Notes: a model not told the origin generated them from the sequence alone. A DNA stretch of 64,000 nucleotides from Paenibacillus chitinolyticus NBRC 15660 (GCF_000739915.1 NZ_BBJT01000011.1:1-64000), one strand, 5' to 3'; shown: positions 25,291 to 34,699, numbered from the stretch's first letter. Program-made: numbers and translations.

Positions 25291-26751
25291 TTATAACATA
25301 CCCGCGCCGTCTGCGGACTGAGCGGCTTCGTCACTGCGGATATCCGCACTTTTCCGTCTGGCTACGCCGGTTTCGTAAGCGGCCGCAATCACGGCCTCGC
25401 GGACCTTCTTCACAACCTGCTTGTTGAATACGCTCGGTATAATGTAAAGCTCGTTGAGCTCTTCTTCCGACACGACGGACGCGATAGCTTTGGCGGCTGC
25501 CAGCTTCATCTGCTCGTTGACCCGCGTAGCGCGGCAGTCCAGAAGTCCGCGGAACAAACCCGGAAAGCACAGGACGTTGTTGATCTGGTTCGGATAGTCG
25601 GAACGGCCCGTCGCCATCACACGCACGTAAGGCTCCGCTTCTTCCGGCGAGATTTCCGGTGTCGGATTCGCCATGGCGAATACGATCGGATCAACCGCCA
25701 TTTTCTTGACGTCCTCCACTTTAAGCACGCCCGGTCCGGACAGACCGACAAAAATATCGGCTCCCTCGATCACGTCGGAGAGACGTCCTTTTTCCTCATT
25801 CGGATTCGTATTCTCCGCATACCACTGCCACGATTCGTACGGATACGATTCGCCGCGGACCAGAGCGCCCTGACGGTCGACCCCAATTACGTTCTTAACG
25901 CCTGCCGCGAGCAGAATCTTGGTGCATGCGATACCGGCAGCTCCGATGCCGCAGACGATAACCTTGCAGTCTTCAAGCTTCTTGCCCGCAACCTTGACCG
26001 CGTTCAGCATGCCGGCAAGCAGAACGACCGCCGTGCCGTGCTGGTCATCGTGGAAAACGGGAATATCCAGCTCTTCGATAAGCCGGTTCTCGATTTCAAA
26101 ACAGCGCGGGGACGAAATATCTTCCAAGTTGATTCCGCCGAAAGCCGGGGAAATCGCTTTTACGATCGATATGATTTCTTCAGGGTCCTGTGTATTGAGG
26201 CAGATCGGGAAAGCATCTACGCCGGCAAACTGCTTGAACAGCATAGCTTTACCTTCCATAACCGGCATGGCCGCTTCCGGACCGATATCGCCCAGTCCCA
26301 GAACTGCCGTACCATCCGATACAACGGCAACGGTGTTACGTTTAATCGTCAATGAGAACGCTTTCGAAGGATCTTCATGAATGGCCATACAAACGTTTGC
26401 CACCCCGGGTGTGTACACACGGGACAAATCATCACGGTTCTTGATCGGTATTTTCGCCGTCGTTTCGATTTTACCGCCCAAGTGAAGCAGGAACGTCTGG
26501 TCAGACACGTTAATGACTTTTACGCCATCCAGCTCGTTCAGAGCCTTCACGATGGCATCCGTCTGATTCTGGTCGCTGACTTTAACGGTGATGTCCCGGA
26601 CGGTAACGGTTTTCGTTGAACGGTTGACGTCAATTGCCACGACATCGCCGCCGGCGTCGCCGATTGTAGTCGCGATCTGCCCGAAATTCGTGCGTTCTTT
26701 CATCATCTCAAGCCGCAAAATAATACTTGTACCTCCGGTAAATCCGGCCAT
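25291..26751 (-). CDS. NAD(P)-dependent malic enzyme with N-terminal ACT domain
   Basis: 486 aa. Residues about 8-85 form an ACT-like ligand-binding domain (IILRLEMMKERTNFGQIATT). The malic enzyme catalytic region follows with SRVYTPGVA, the Lys-bearing FSLTIKRNTVAVVSDGTAVLG, the metal site VFHDDQHGTA, and the dinucleotide fold CGIGAAGIACTKIL. It oxidatively decarboxylates malate to pyruvate. The ACT-fused form is common in Bacillales. ATG at 26751 is 9 nt from GGAG; the in-frame TTG at 26757 is too close to it. Confidence 0.92.
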   Translation of the reverse strand: MAGFTGGTSIILRLEMMKERTNFGQIATTIGDAGGDVVAIDVNRSTKTVTVRDITVKVSDQNQTDAIVKALNELDGVKVINVSDQTFLLHLGGKIETTAKIPIKNRDDLSRVYTPGVANVCMAIHEDPSKAFSLTIKRNTVAVVSDGTAVLGLGDIGPEAAMPVMEGKAMLFKQFAGVDAFPICLNTQDPEEIISIVKAISPAFGGINLEDISSPRCFEIENRLIEELDIPVFHDDQHGTAVVLLAGMLNAVKVAGKKLEDCKVIVCGIGAAGIACTKILLAAGVKNVIGVDRQGALVRGESYPYESWQWYAENTNPNEEKGRLSDVIEGADIFVGLSGPGVLKVEDVKKMAVDPIVFAMANPTPEISPEEAEPYVRVMATGRSDYPNQINNVLCFPGLFRGLLDCRATRVNEQMKLAAAKAIASVVSEEELNELYIIPSVFNKQVVKKVREAVIAAAYETGVARRKSADIRSDEAAQSADGAGML

Positions 26752-26859
26752 ATCCAATCACTCCTACGGTATTTCTATTACGGAAAAGCCTCGGCGAGTC
26801 AAACCGGGCTCGTCCTTCATTCACATCATAGCACAAACCTTTTGGAGATTCCCGTATGC

Positions 26860-28746
26860 TTATAAAAAAGTTTCCGTCAGGACTTCCGTCATCACGGCGC
26901 TGCCCCGGCCGATCTCCTCCCGGGACAGATGTCCGAAGCCGAAACATGCCGCGGGCCTTTCTCCGCAGCGAACATGCGGCCCGGCGGCCCGCCAGAAGAC
27001 ACCCCGCTCGGCGCATTCGGCGGCAAATCGCCTATACGCTTCCGCGCCGCCTTTCCACCAGCCGAAAATGTGGAGTCCCGCTTCGCTCGGCATCCATTCA
27101 AAAGCGGGATCCAGCGCCGTCAGCCCCGAACGCAGCAAGGCGGCTTTTTCCCCGTACACCCGCTGCATCCTGCGCAGATGACGCTCGTAGGCACCGCTGT
27201 TCATAAAGGCCGCCAGGGCCCGCTGCTCCATCATCCCCGTCGTCAGAGGCTCGTAGTGCTGCTTGGCGCGCCGGAAAGGCTCGACGAGAGACGGCGGCAG
27301 TACCGCATAGCCGAGGCGCAGGCCCGCGTACATCGTTCGCGAGAACGTGCCGACGAACAAGACGCGGCCTTCGCGGTCCAGCGCCTTAAGCGGCTCCAGG
27401 GGCCGGCCCGCGTAGCGGAACTCGGTATCGTAATCATCCTCGATGATGACGGCGCCGCGTTCCTTCGCCCAGCGGAGCAGCTCCTGCCTCCGCTTCAGCG
27501 GAAGAACCGCCCCGGTCGGAAACTGCCGTCCGGGGGTGACGAACAGCAGCCGCGCATTCCATGGCTGCGGGATGATGCCCTGCCCGTCGACGGGCGCATC
27601 GACGGGTACGCCGCCTGCGGCGGCCGCAGCGCGCACGGCGCCGCTGTAACCGGGCGACTCGACGACTACCTCGTCGCCCGGGTTTACCAGCAGCTGCATC
27701 GTCAGCGCGATCGCCTGCATCGACCCGTTCACGATTGCGACGCAATCGGGGTCCGCGTCGATGCTTCGCGAGCGCCGCAGATGCAGCGCGATAGCCGAGC
27801 GCAGCGAATAGTCGCCTTGAGGGTCGCGCAGCGGACTCTCAAGGAAGGCGGCGCTGCGCACCTGCTCGTGCAGGCAGCGGTTCCAGGCCTGCCGCGGGAA
27901 GGCCGCGCTGTCGGTGCCGGACAGCTCGAAGACGACGGAACCCGGGCCCGCGGGTGTATGCAGGTCCGCGCTCCAGGAGCCCGCACTGCGGCTGCGCGTT
28001 TCGTCCGCCCGCGCGCGCGTGCTTGCAAGGGCCGCGGTTTGCCCCGCACTACCTGCATCCGACGTTTTCACCGCGCTCCCTTCAGCAAGTCCTTCGCCCA
28101 TCGCTTCGGCATAACCCACGGTACCTGCTTCCGTCTGCTTCACGCCACCTGTCTGCTCTTGCCCCACAGTCCCTGCATCCGTGACTTTCACACCGCTGGC
28201 CTTTGCCACTCCTGTACCTCTCGCCTCGGCATAACCCGCAGTACCTGTCTCGACCTGCTTCACGCCACCTGTCTGCTCTCGCCCTGCAGCGCCTGCATCC
28301 GCGGCTTTCGCGCCGCCCGGCCTCCGCTCTGCTCCGAGGAGCTCCTGCTCGCGGCTATCCTCCTTATTTCCTGCCGAGACGCCGCTCCCTTCTTCCCGTC
28401 TGCCTGCGCCGCCTCCCGATTCCATCAAAAGGCGTCCCCACGCCGACATAAGGAGCGGTTCGTCCGAAGAGGAGCCGCTTCCCGCCGCCTGATCGCTCCG
28501 ATAGGCAACGAACGTTCCTTTTCCCGGTTTGCCTTCTACGTATCCTTCGGACATCAGCATCTCGTACACTTGCGTAACGAGTCCCCGGGAGACTCCGTAT
28601 ATCTCCGCGAGCTCCCGGCTGGAAGGGAGTTTGGAGCCCGATTCCAGTCTTCCTTCTACTATACTTTCCCGCAGCGCTCGGTAGAGGGCGGTATTTTTAT
28701 GGGGAAACAGTTGTGCATAGTGATTAAAAGGGATTAAAATCTTCAC
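26860..28746 (-). CDS. MocR-type regulator (GntR HTH + aminotransferase domain) with PLP-lysine lost and repeat linker
   Basis: 628 aa against 450-500 usual for the family. Residues about 20-88 are the winged helix (KLPSSRELAEIYGVSRGLVT, then GKPGKGTFVAYR). A low-complexity Gly/Ala/Thr linker of about 150 aa contains two-plus 40-residue repeats. The fold-I aminotransferase domain starts near residue 275, with IIEDDYDTEFRY (pyridine-nitrogen Asp) intact. The PLP-Schiff-base position, normally Lys in GTFSK, reads GTFSRTMYAGLRLGY, so Arg470 (CGA, 27339-27337) replaces the Lys. Such a protein could bind DNA and ligand but not form the internal aldimine. The start is GTG with GGAGG. Target genes unknown. 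Confidence 0.88.
   Translation of the reverse strand: MKILIPFNHYAQLFPHKNTALYRALRESIVEGRLESGSKLPSSRELAEIYGVSRGLVTQVYEMLMSEGYVEGKPGKGTFVAYRSDQAAGSGSSSDEPLLMSAWGRLLMESGGGAGRREEGSGVSAGNKEDSREQELLGAERRPGGAKAADAGAAGREQTGGVKQVETGTAGYAEARGTGVAKASGVKVTDAGTVGQEQTGGVKQTEAGTVGYAEAMGEGLAEGSAVKTSDAGSAGQTAALASTRARADETRSRSAGSWSADLHTPAGPGSVVFELSGTDSAAFPRQAWNRCLHEQVRSAAFLESPLRDPQGDYSLRSAIALHLRRSRSIDADPDCVAIVNGSMQAIALTMQLLVNPGDEVVVESPGYSGAVRAAAAAGGVPVDAPVDGQGIIPQPWNARLLFVTPGRQFPTGAVLPLKRRQELLRWAKERGAVIIEDDYDTEFRYAGRPLEPLKALDREGRVLFVGTFSRTMYAGLRLGYAVLPPSLVEPFRRAKQHYEPLTTGMMEQRALAAFMNSGAYERHLRRMQRVYGEKAALLRSGLTALDPAFEWMPSEAGLHIFGWWKGGAEAYRRFAAECAERGVFWRAAGPHVRCGERPAACFGFGHLSREEIGRGSAVMTEVLTETFL
28085..28325 (-). 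repeat. 120-bp coding repeat in the MocR linker, about 2 copies
   Basis: A block containing cttcacgccacctgtctgct recurs exactly 120 bp apart (about 28138 and 28258). Translated, each unit is about 40 aa with EQTGGVKQ and AGYAEA/VGYAEA cores. In-frame repeat length keeps the protein open. Confidence 0.8.
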
Positions 28747-29123
28747 ATAAACCTCCGCCGAATTCCGGTGAAAATAAAAAGCCGTCAGATCGTTTCTATC
28801 TTCTTACCATCTCACAGAGACGTGTTCAAAATCAACGGCGTTTTAGCCGGCTCCGGCCCCGTTTACCTGAGTCCCATTTCAGGCGGTCTCTACGAACTTT
28901 GTATGAAGGGGACGCAAGCTTAAGGAATTTCCCGATCCCCTAAAAAGAAGCTCTATAAGCCGTTACGCCTATTTCGTTTAGGCACATTTGAAGCCGCAGC
29001 CTTGTTTGAGAGGACTGTTCCGGCAGCAGAGCGGAGCACGGGTTCTTTGCCCGTCCACCCGCAGCTCCGGTAACAGGAACGGACGCTTGGTGTCCGCCAT
29101 CGGCGCACAGAAAGGAAAATGAT
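28747..29123. other. Gene-free divergent spacer
   Basis: 377 bp between the divergent MocR-type and PrsW-type genes. A weak minus-strand promoter (TTGAAC, 17 bp, TAAGAA) may serve the MocR gene. I see no convincing riboswitch, terminator or small gene in it. Confidence 0.4.
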
Positions 29124-31385
29124 ATGATTTTGCCTGGTTTGCGTTTAACCATCCGGACCGCTCGCGACCGGTTTCGTACCCAATGGAAAAAAAGAGCCTC
29201 GCAGGCTCCGCGTTTATTCGCCTTCTATTCGATTTTATCTTGGCTCGGCCTGGCCCTCTTATGCCTGTCCCTGCCATTTATGAAAGACAGCCGCACTTTG
29301 CTGGTACAGGCTTTAGCCTCTTTTTACGTACTCTGGCAATTGTGGATCGTCTGCCGTTCCAAAACCGTCGGCTGGTCCGCGTACGCCGCTTTTTTTATCA
29401 TCGGCACCTGGATCGTAGCTCCGCTCAATACGCTGTTTATTCAGTTGGTCTTCCTGCCGTTCGATCCGGCGGTTTACGCCGTCTGGAATGCGTCGCTCGT
29501 CTCCCCGCTGACGGAGGAACTGATGAAGCTGGCTCCCCTGCTCCTGTTCTTGCGGGGCTCGCGCAAAGCGACCTCGCTTAGTCTGGCCGACTTCGCCCTG
29601 ATCGGCGGCGCTACCGGAGCCGGGCTTCAGTTCCTGGAGGAGTACTGGATGCGGCTGCATGCCAGTCTGGAGCCGGCCGGTTCCGTGGCGGTTTCGCCGG
29701 ATAGCGCGATGAGCTGGAACCTGTTTCATTTCCTGCCGTCCCTTGAGCAGGGTCTCGCCTCGCCCTGGGCCGGGCACACGGCGGCAACCGCCCTCTGCGC
29801 CCTCGGCCTCGGAATCGCCATCCGCCTGCGCCGGGTCATCGGGAAAGCCGCTTACGCGCTGCCCGTCTTTCTGCTTGTCTGGGTCGCCGCGGATCACGCG
29901 GTGCATAACGGGACACAGGCGACCTGGCTGAACGGGTTTCACATGACGCTGGGCGGCGGCGCTTATACCAAGGCGTTGTTTATCGTTCTGCTGATCGGTG
30001 CGGTCGCATACGACTACGCCGACCTGAACCGCATGCGGAAGGGACTGACATTGTTCCGCTCCGAAAACTTGATCGAACCGTTTCGCGAGCTCTACCGTTC
30101 TTTGAGCATGCTGCAGGAAGGCGCCAAACGCTACGTCAGCCTTCTCCGTTTCTACAGAATCCGGCGCCGCCTGGCCTTCACCCTGTTGTACGGCAAAAAA
30201 GACGCCAAGCGCAGCCTCGGAAATCTCCAGGATGAAATGAAGACGCTGAACAAGGCGGCTGTCCCTGTCCTGCTTGCGGCGGGGTTCCTTCTGCTGAGCG
30301 CGGCTGCCTGGACCGGCGGACTTGCAGCCGCCGCAGGATCAAGCCCTGCCGTCAGCGCCTGCGTCTCCTGCCTGTACGCCCCCACCTCGGCCTGGTGGAG
30401 CGGGCAGAGTGCCGCCGCGAAAGGGGTGCTCCTGCTCGGCACCGCCTTTCTCTTCACTTCCTTCTTCCCGCTGTGGGGCGCGGTAAGCGATACGCTGGCG
30501 GGCGACTTCAAAGCCCGCCGTAAACACGCCGGGCGGCTTCAGCCCGGAGAGATTTTGCCGCTGCTCGGCGCGTTCACTCCGCGTATGGCGGCGGCCGCCG
30601 GCCTGCAGCGGCTCCTCGACCGCCTGGCGGGTCTCGGGGCCGGGAAGAAGCCTTCCGCGCCAAGCGCCGAATCGGCTTCCTCCGGCGCGCAGGAACAGCC
30701 TTCTGCGGCCCAGTCCGCAGAAGCTCCGTCTGCCGCAGAAAGCGCGGCGGACGCCGGCAGCGGCGCTGACGACACGGCCGATGCGCCCGGTGCAGCCGGT
30801 GCGGCGCGTTCCGGAACCGTTCCGGAACGCAGACACCGTTTCACAACGGCGCGCACGCGGCAGACCGTCCACCAAGGGAAGCAGGCTTATTTGCCTGCAG
30901 GAACCCTCTATGGAGGCGGGTGGACGATCATGGGGCTGCATAACTGGAACGGCTTTTTGGACGCCGTCCGCCGGGACCGCTGCACCGTTGTGAGAACCGA
31001 GGAACTGCCGGAGAACGGAATCCGCAGAGCCGTCATCAGACGCCAAGGAACGGACCCTCTTACCGGGGAAACGTTCACTTCCCTGACGTACGGCAAAACG
31101 TTTTATCCCAAACATTACAACGATTCGGAGATCGATCGTTTAGGGGAAGATGCACTGAACAAGGCGATTCTTCATAATCGGCTGCAATCGCAGAATGACC
31201 ATCGCGGCCGCCTTCAAGCATACACATTTAGAGAAGAAGTGGTCGGACCCGACGGAAAAATCATCGGAGTTCAAGGAAGAGTACTCCCCGATGCCGAAGG
31301 CAATCTGACGGAAATTATCGACCATTTTCCTTACAATCACCGCCAGACGGTGTCGTTCCGCCGGCTTTCTGCGGATCAGGACTAA
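29124..31385 (+). CDS. PrsW-family intramembrane protease with extra C-terminal domain
   Basis: 753 aa; typical PrsW proteins are 200-400. The membrane core (about residues 35-330) has the family motifs: SPLTEELMKL with Glu131-Glu132, GAGLQFLEEYW, WAGHTAATALCALGLG, and ADHAVHN, which form the presumed glutamic/metal-type intraembrane active site. Two more helices lie around 375-455. An Ala/Ser/Gly/Pro linker (about 507-570) leads to a soluble domain of about 155 aa with GLHNWNGFLDAV, YGKTFYPKHYNDSEIDRL and GKIIGVQGRVLPDAEGN. PrsW members cleave anti-sigma factors; here the target is unknown. The C-terminal domain layout faintly recalls EndoU-like toxin domains (low confidence). RBS AAAGGAAA. 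Confidence 0.8.
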   Translation: MILPGLRLTIRTARDRFRTQWKKRASQAPRLFAFYSILSWLGLALLCLSLPFMKDSRTLLVQALASFYVLWQLWIVCRSKTVGWSAYAAFFIIGTWIVAPLNTLFIQLVFLPFDPAVYAVWNASLVSPLTEELMKLAPLLLFLRGSRKATSLSLADFALIGGATGAGLQFLEEYWMRLHASLEPAGSVAVSPDSAMSWNLFHFLPSLEQGLASPWAGHTAATALCALGLGIAIRLRRVIGKAAYALPVFLLVWVAADHAVHNGTQATWLNGFHMTLGGGAYTKALFIVLLIGAVAYDYADLNRMRKGLTLFRSENLIEPFRELYRSLSMLQEGAKRYVSLLRFYRIRRRLAFTLLYGKKDAKRSLGNLQDEMKTLNKAAVPVLLAAGFLLLSAAAWTGGLAAAAGSSPAVSACVSCLYAPTSAWWSGQSAAAKGVLLLGTAFLFTSFFPLWGAVSDTLAGDFKARRKHAGRLQPGEILPLLGAFTPRMAAAAGLQRLLDRLAGLGAGKKPSAPSAESASSGAQEQPSAAQSAEAPSAAESAADAGSGADDTADAPGAAGAARSGTVPERRHRFTTARTRQTVHQGKQAYLPAGTLYGGGWTIMGLHNWNGFLDAVRRDRCTVVRTEELPENGIRRAVIRRQGTDPLTGETFTSLTYGKTFYPKHYNDSEIDRLGEDALNKAILHNRLQSQNDHRGRLQAYTFREEVVGPDGKIIGVQGRVLPDAEGNLTEIIDHFPYNHRQTVSFRRLSADQD

Positions 31386-31472
31386 ATTTTCCGCATTGTC
31401 GTAAGTAAATGGGGGCATATCCCACCGCTAAGAAAGAAGGCGATATACGGAACGTCCGGAAAGGAGGACAAC

Positions 31473-31799
31473 ATGGAAGCCAACCTAGATCTGCTGCGGC
31501 ATCTGGCCCAGATTCACCGCCCCGTCGATAGCGATGCCAATGATATCTGGCATTATATGATTTTGAATATGGAAGAAGATGCCCTGGATCCCCCGGCCCT
31601 TCAAGCGGTCGCCTCCGCCCTGGAGAGCGAAACGAATCAGGGAATCGGGTTCCGGGAAATCCAGTTCGAGCGCGTGCTCGAGCACCCCGAGCTTGTCGAA
31701 ATGGAATACTATGAGACGAATCTGGTCTGTCCGCGGGAATCACTGGCCGCTCATATCCGCAAAATCCTTTTGCTGTACGACGCGGGGATGGAAGCTTAA
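31473..31799 (+). CDS. Small acidic protein of unknown function
   Basis: 108 aa, no hydrophobic segment, mostly helical-looking: MEANLDLLRHLAQIHRPVDS, then LQAVASALESETNQGIGFRE. I recognise no family. Translation is well supported by GGAAAGGAGG 6 nt before the ATG. It follows the PrsW-like gene by about 90 bp on the same strand and may share its transcript; a terminator lies about 165 bp downstream. Confidence 0.7.
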   Translation: MEANLDLLRHLAQIHRPVDSDANDIWHYMILNMEEDALDPPALQAVASALESETNQGIGFREIQFERVLEHPELVEMEYYETNLVCPRESLAAHIRKILLLYDAGMEA

Positions 31800-31963
31800 C
31801 GTACCGGATTTGACAGCGCTTCTCGCCGTGTCTCCTTACTCTCTGGCTGCAAATTCACTTATTTTTCTGCCGGGTTTCTTATTCCCTCCGGCAATACACT
31901 CGGCGTTTCTCTCGCGCTTTCCGCACGTTTTTCCGGAGCTTTATCACCGGTCCTTGCGGGTTC

Positions 31964-31998
31964 AAACGGCTTCCGGATACCGGGAGCCGTTTTTTTTA
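31964..31998 (+). terminator. Intrinsic terminator
   Basis: Stem AAACGGCT/AGCCGTTT plus inner CCGG/CCGG with a single mismatch pair and 3-nt loop, followed by a run of T. Confidence 0.88.
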
Positions 31999-32081
31999 GG
32001 TAACGCAGTGACGCATTCCGGTAAGAAGTGCTATAATAATGGCTAAAATGAATTTCCATAACCCCGGAAGGATGGAGCGGA

Positions 32082-33389
32082 ATGAACCCCCTTGCTAAGC
32101 AGTTGAATGAAACCATCGAAAAAGAAAACGCCTATGTGTATGAGATGTTATCGTCGTTGGGCAAGCAAATCTATTTCCCGAAAGTCGGCATTTTGAGCCA
32201 ATCGGCCGAGGCGAAAACCAAAGCCGGTAAATATAATGCCACGATCGGTACTGCCATCGAGAAGGGTCAGCCTATGCACCTGAAGGTCATTCAGGATACG
32301 CTGTCCGCCTATGATCCGAAAGATCTTTACGAATACGCGCCTCCTGCGGGCAAACCCGGTCTGCGCACCGCCTGGCGTAAAAAAATGCTGGACGAGAATC
32401 CGTCCTTAAGCAACAAAACGTTCGGCAATCCGATCGTGACCAACGCCCTTACACACGGCCTGAGCATTGCGGCCGACCTGTTCGTAGAAGCGGGGGACCG
32501 CGTCATTATTCCGGATAAAAACTGGGAAAACTACGAGCTTACCTTCGGTATCCGCCGGGGCGCCGAAATCGTTACGTATCCCCTTTACAACGAAGACAAC
32601 ACCTTTAATTCCGCGGGACTCCGCGAGCAGCTCCTTGCCCAGAAAGACAAAGGCAAAGCGTTCGTCGTTCTGAACTTCCCGAACAATCCGACGGGGTATA
32701 CACCGGGAGCGGAAGAAGGACGCCAGATCGTTGCCGTAATCCGCGAAGCCGCGGAAGCGGGCATCAATGTCGTGGCCGTTACCGACGATGCGTACTTCGC
32801 CCTGTTCTTCGAGAATTCCCTGCAGGAATCTCTTTTCGGCCAGCTTGCCGATCTTCACGACCGCGTACTGGCGGTTAAAGTGGACGGCGCTACGAAAGAA
32901 GAGTATGTGTGGGGCTTCCGCGTAGGTTTTATCACTTACGCCGGCAAGAATGAAGCGCTGCTCAGCGCCCTGGAACAGAAAACGCTCGGGATTATCCGGG
33001 CCACGATCTCCTCGTGCTCGCATCCTTCGCAGACGTTTGTCCTGCACGCCTTGAACTCTCCGGAATTCAACGCTCAGAAGCAGGAGAAGTTCGAAATCAT
33101 GAAGGGCCGCGCGAACAAAGTGAAAGCTCTGCTCGACAGCGGCAAGTACGGAGATTCCTGGGATTACTACCCGTTCAACTCCGGCTACTTCATGTGCCTG
33201 AAGCTGAAAACCGTCGATGCGGAAGCGCTCCGCCAGCGCCTGCTGGAAGTTTACGGCGTCGGGACGATCGCCCTCAGCGAAACGGATCTTCGCGTCGCTT
33301 TCTCTTGCATCGACGAAGAAAACATCGAGGAGCTTTTCGACCTGATCTACCAGGGAGTACGCGACCTTGAGACGGTTTCCGCGAAATAA
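32082..33389 (+). CDS. Class I/II PLP-dependent aminotransferase
   Basis: 435 aa fold-I PLP enzyme. Visible elements are TNALTHGLSIAADLF (phosphate-side loop), VVLNFPNNPTGYTPG (the Asn-Asn-Pro-Thr-Gly motif), VVAVTDDAYFALFF (pyridine Asp and Tyr) and the Schiff-base Lys in VKVDGATKEEYVWGFRVGF, with the carboxylate-binding Arg in LRVAFSCID. The substrate is not evident; the N-terminal 60 residues (GKQIYFPKVGILSQSAEA) are characteristic of a bacillar subgroup of unknown specificity. RBS GGAAGGATGGAG. Monocistronic with a strong terminator. Confidence 0.88.
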   Translation: MNPLAKQLNETIEKENAYVYEMLSSLGKQIYFPKVGILSQSAEAKTKAGKYNATIGTAIEKGQPMHLKVIQDTLSAYDPKDLYEYAPPAGKPGLRTAWRKKMLDENPSLSNKTFGNPIVTNALTHGLSIAADLFVEAGDRVIIPDKNWENYELTFGIRRGAEIVTYPLYNEDNTFNSAGLREQLLAQKDKGKAFVVLNFPNNPTGYTPGAEEGRQIVAVIREAAEAGINVVAVTDDAYFALFFENSLQESLFGQLADLHDRVLAVKVDGATKEEYVWGFRVGFITYAGKNEALLSALEQKTLGIIRATISSCSHPSQTFVLHALNSPEFNAQKQEKFEIMKGRANKVKALLDSGKYGDSWDYYPFNSGYFMCLKLKTVDAEALRQRLLEVYGVGTIALSETDLRVAFSCIDEENIEELFDLIYQGVRDLETVSAK

Positions 33390-33414
33390 GCGCAATTTCC
33401 CTTGCTCCATATTT

Positions 33415-33447
33415 AAAAGCCCGGCTGCTATAGCCGGGCTTTTTTTA
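33415..33447 (+). terminator. Intrinsic terminator after the aminotransferase gene
   Basis: A 12-bp perfect stem (33415-33426 with 33432-33443), 5-nt loop, seven T. Confidence 0.92.
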
Positions 33448-33560
33448 TCTTTTTAGTAGAAGTCATAGAGGCGATTCCGTGAAGAGCCATAGGCGTGTCG
33501 CAGGTCGTGAAAGTCATCGGAGCCGCGGGAGTTCACAGCAATGTACACGGGGCGGCGGAG

Positions 33561-33743
33561 TCACTTGAACGGAATCCACAAGGTTCCATTCCACTGCACC
33601 GGCGTTCCCGCGGCCGTTCCGGCCGCGATTTTACCGGCGGGCACACGTACCGTCCTGCCCTCGATTTCCAGCACTGCCGACGGACCGTCCAGCTCCCGCA
33701 CAAGACCGGAACGCCGGATTTTGCAGCTGCTTTTCTCCTGCAT
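33561..33743 (-). CDS. DUF3006-like small protein
   Basis: 60 aa. The ATG at 33743 is 8 nt after GGAGG; reading further upstream (to 33893) would run through the preceding gene's end without a site. The sequence has the small beta-type pattern GLVRELDGPSAVLEIEGRTV and RVPAGKIAAGT, as in DUF3006 proteins, which usually accompany secreted hydrolases or competence-type proteins. Function unknown. It lies about 145 bp after the metallophosphoesterase gene on the same strand. Confidence 0.65.
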   Translation of the reverse strand: MQEKSSCKIRRSGLVRELDGPSAVLEIEGRTVRVPAGKIAAGTAAGTPVQWNGTLWIPFK

Positions 33744-33889
33744 GAGTTGTACCTCCGTTGTGTGTCTATTGTCCTGCACGGCTCCGGCCCCTGTCCAGCC
33801 GAGGAGTGCTGCCTGCGCTGCTTCCGGTGCCGGGTATTTGCCGGCTGCATGGCGGGTTCGCATCCGGCAGCCGGACATTCCTCCCGCCG

Positions 33890-34699
33890 TCACAGCTCAT
33901 GGACGGTAACTTCGCTGCGGATCATGAACCGGGCGTTAGGACCCGCCTGGCCAATCCCTTTGGAAATGTAATACGGTCCGTATGAGGTTTCATGAAGGCC
34001 CTTCGTAATGCCCCTCGCTGCGAGTTCCCCCTTCCGGATAAAACGGAACAGAAACGGAATATGAAACTGCATGCCGTGAAAATGCCCCGCCATCAAGTAA
34101 GTAAACGGGCGCTTTAAACGAAGGACGAGGTTCGGATCATGGGTCAGCACCACGACCGGCTTGTGCGCCGCGGTATGCCGGAACGCTTTTCCGATCCGGC
34201 TGTGCCCGGTGCCGAAGTCATCCACGCCGACGAACTGGAAGGCGCCGAGATCAACCGACCGGTTGTTGAGCAGAACAACGCCCGCTTCGTCCAGAATCGC
34301 GGTCAGCTTCCTCATCCCGGCCGGATCCAGGCGGTGATCGTGATTGCCGAGAACGGCAAACGCCGGAATTCCACGGGAAGCGACCGTCTTCAGCATCTTT
34401 TCAACTTTCGGCAAATACTTGCTTCTGCGGGTAAAGTCTCCGGTGAGCGCGATATAATCCGGCTTCTCCTCGTCGATCAGCCGAGCAAGCCTGCCGGGAC
34501 GGACCCTCAGCTTCTCGACGTGAACATCGCTGATCTGCAAAATCTTAATGCCAAGCCCGGCCGGTACCCTCACGCGCTCCACTTTGAGCCACATGGTGGG
34601 AACGATCAAGAAGAGATACGCGCAGGCTGCCGCTGGCAAAAGCCACACAAGTACGGTCATCATTCTCATCCTGTTCCAGATAAAGGTTCCTTCCACCAT
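33890..34699 (-). CDS. Membrane-anchored metallophosphoesterase (calcineurin-like)
   Basis: 269 aa. One N-terminal membrane helix (about residues 14-34, VLVWLLPAAACAYLFLIVPT) anchors a phosphoesterase domain with all dimetal motifs: ISDVHVEK (Asp-x-His), LTGDFTRR (Gly-Asp), LGNHDHRLD (Gly-Asn-His-Asp), LTHDPN and MAGHFHGMQF (Gly-His-x-His). Similar to YkuE/YaeI proteins, which act on phosphodiester or lipid-linked phosphates; substrate unknown. The ATG at 34699 has a poor ribosome site; internal ATGs at residues 11, 13 and 14 are possible starts. Confidence 0.88.
   Translation of the reverse strand: MVEGTFIWNRMRMMTVLVWLLPAAACAYLFLIVPTMWLKVERVRVPAGLGIKILQISDVHVEKLRVRPGRLARLIDEEKPDYIALTGDFTRRSKYLPKVEKMLKTVASRGIPAFAVLGNHDHRLDPAGMRKLTAILDEAGVVLLNNRSVDLGAFQFVGVDDFGTGHSRIGKAFRHTAAHKPVVVLTHDPNLVLRLKRPFTYLMAGHFHGMQFHIPFLFRFIRKGELAARGITKGLHETSYGPYYISKGIGQAGPNARFMIRSEVTVHEL

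Noticed and set aside
26929-28737. A 602-codon + strand reading
   Set aside because: Antisense shadow of the MocR-type gene, Arg/Pro-rich composition, no domain.
28940-29277. Small minus-strand readings upstream of the PrsW-like gene
   Set aside because: Overlap the real gene start and show no protein-like pattern or ribosome site.
33744-33893. N-terminal extension of the DUF3006-like gene to 110 codons
   Set aside because: Overlaps the metallophosphoesterase end and lacks a ribosome site; the ATG at 33743 has a good one.
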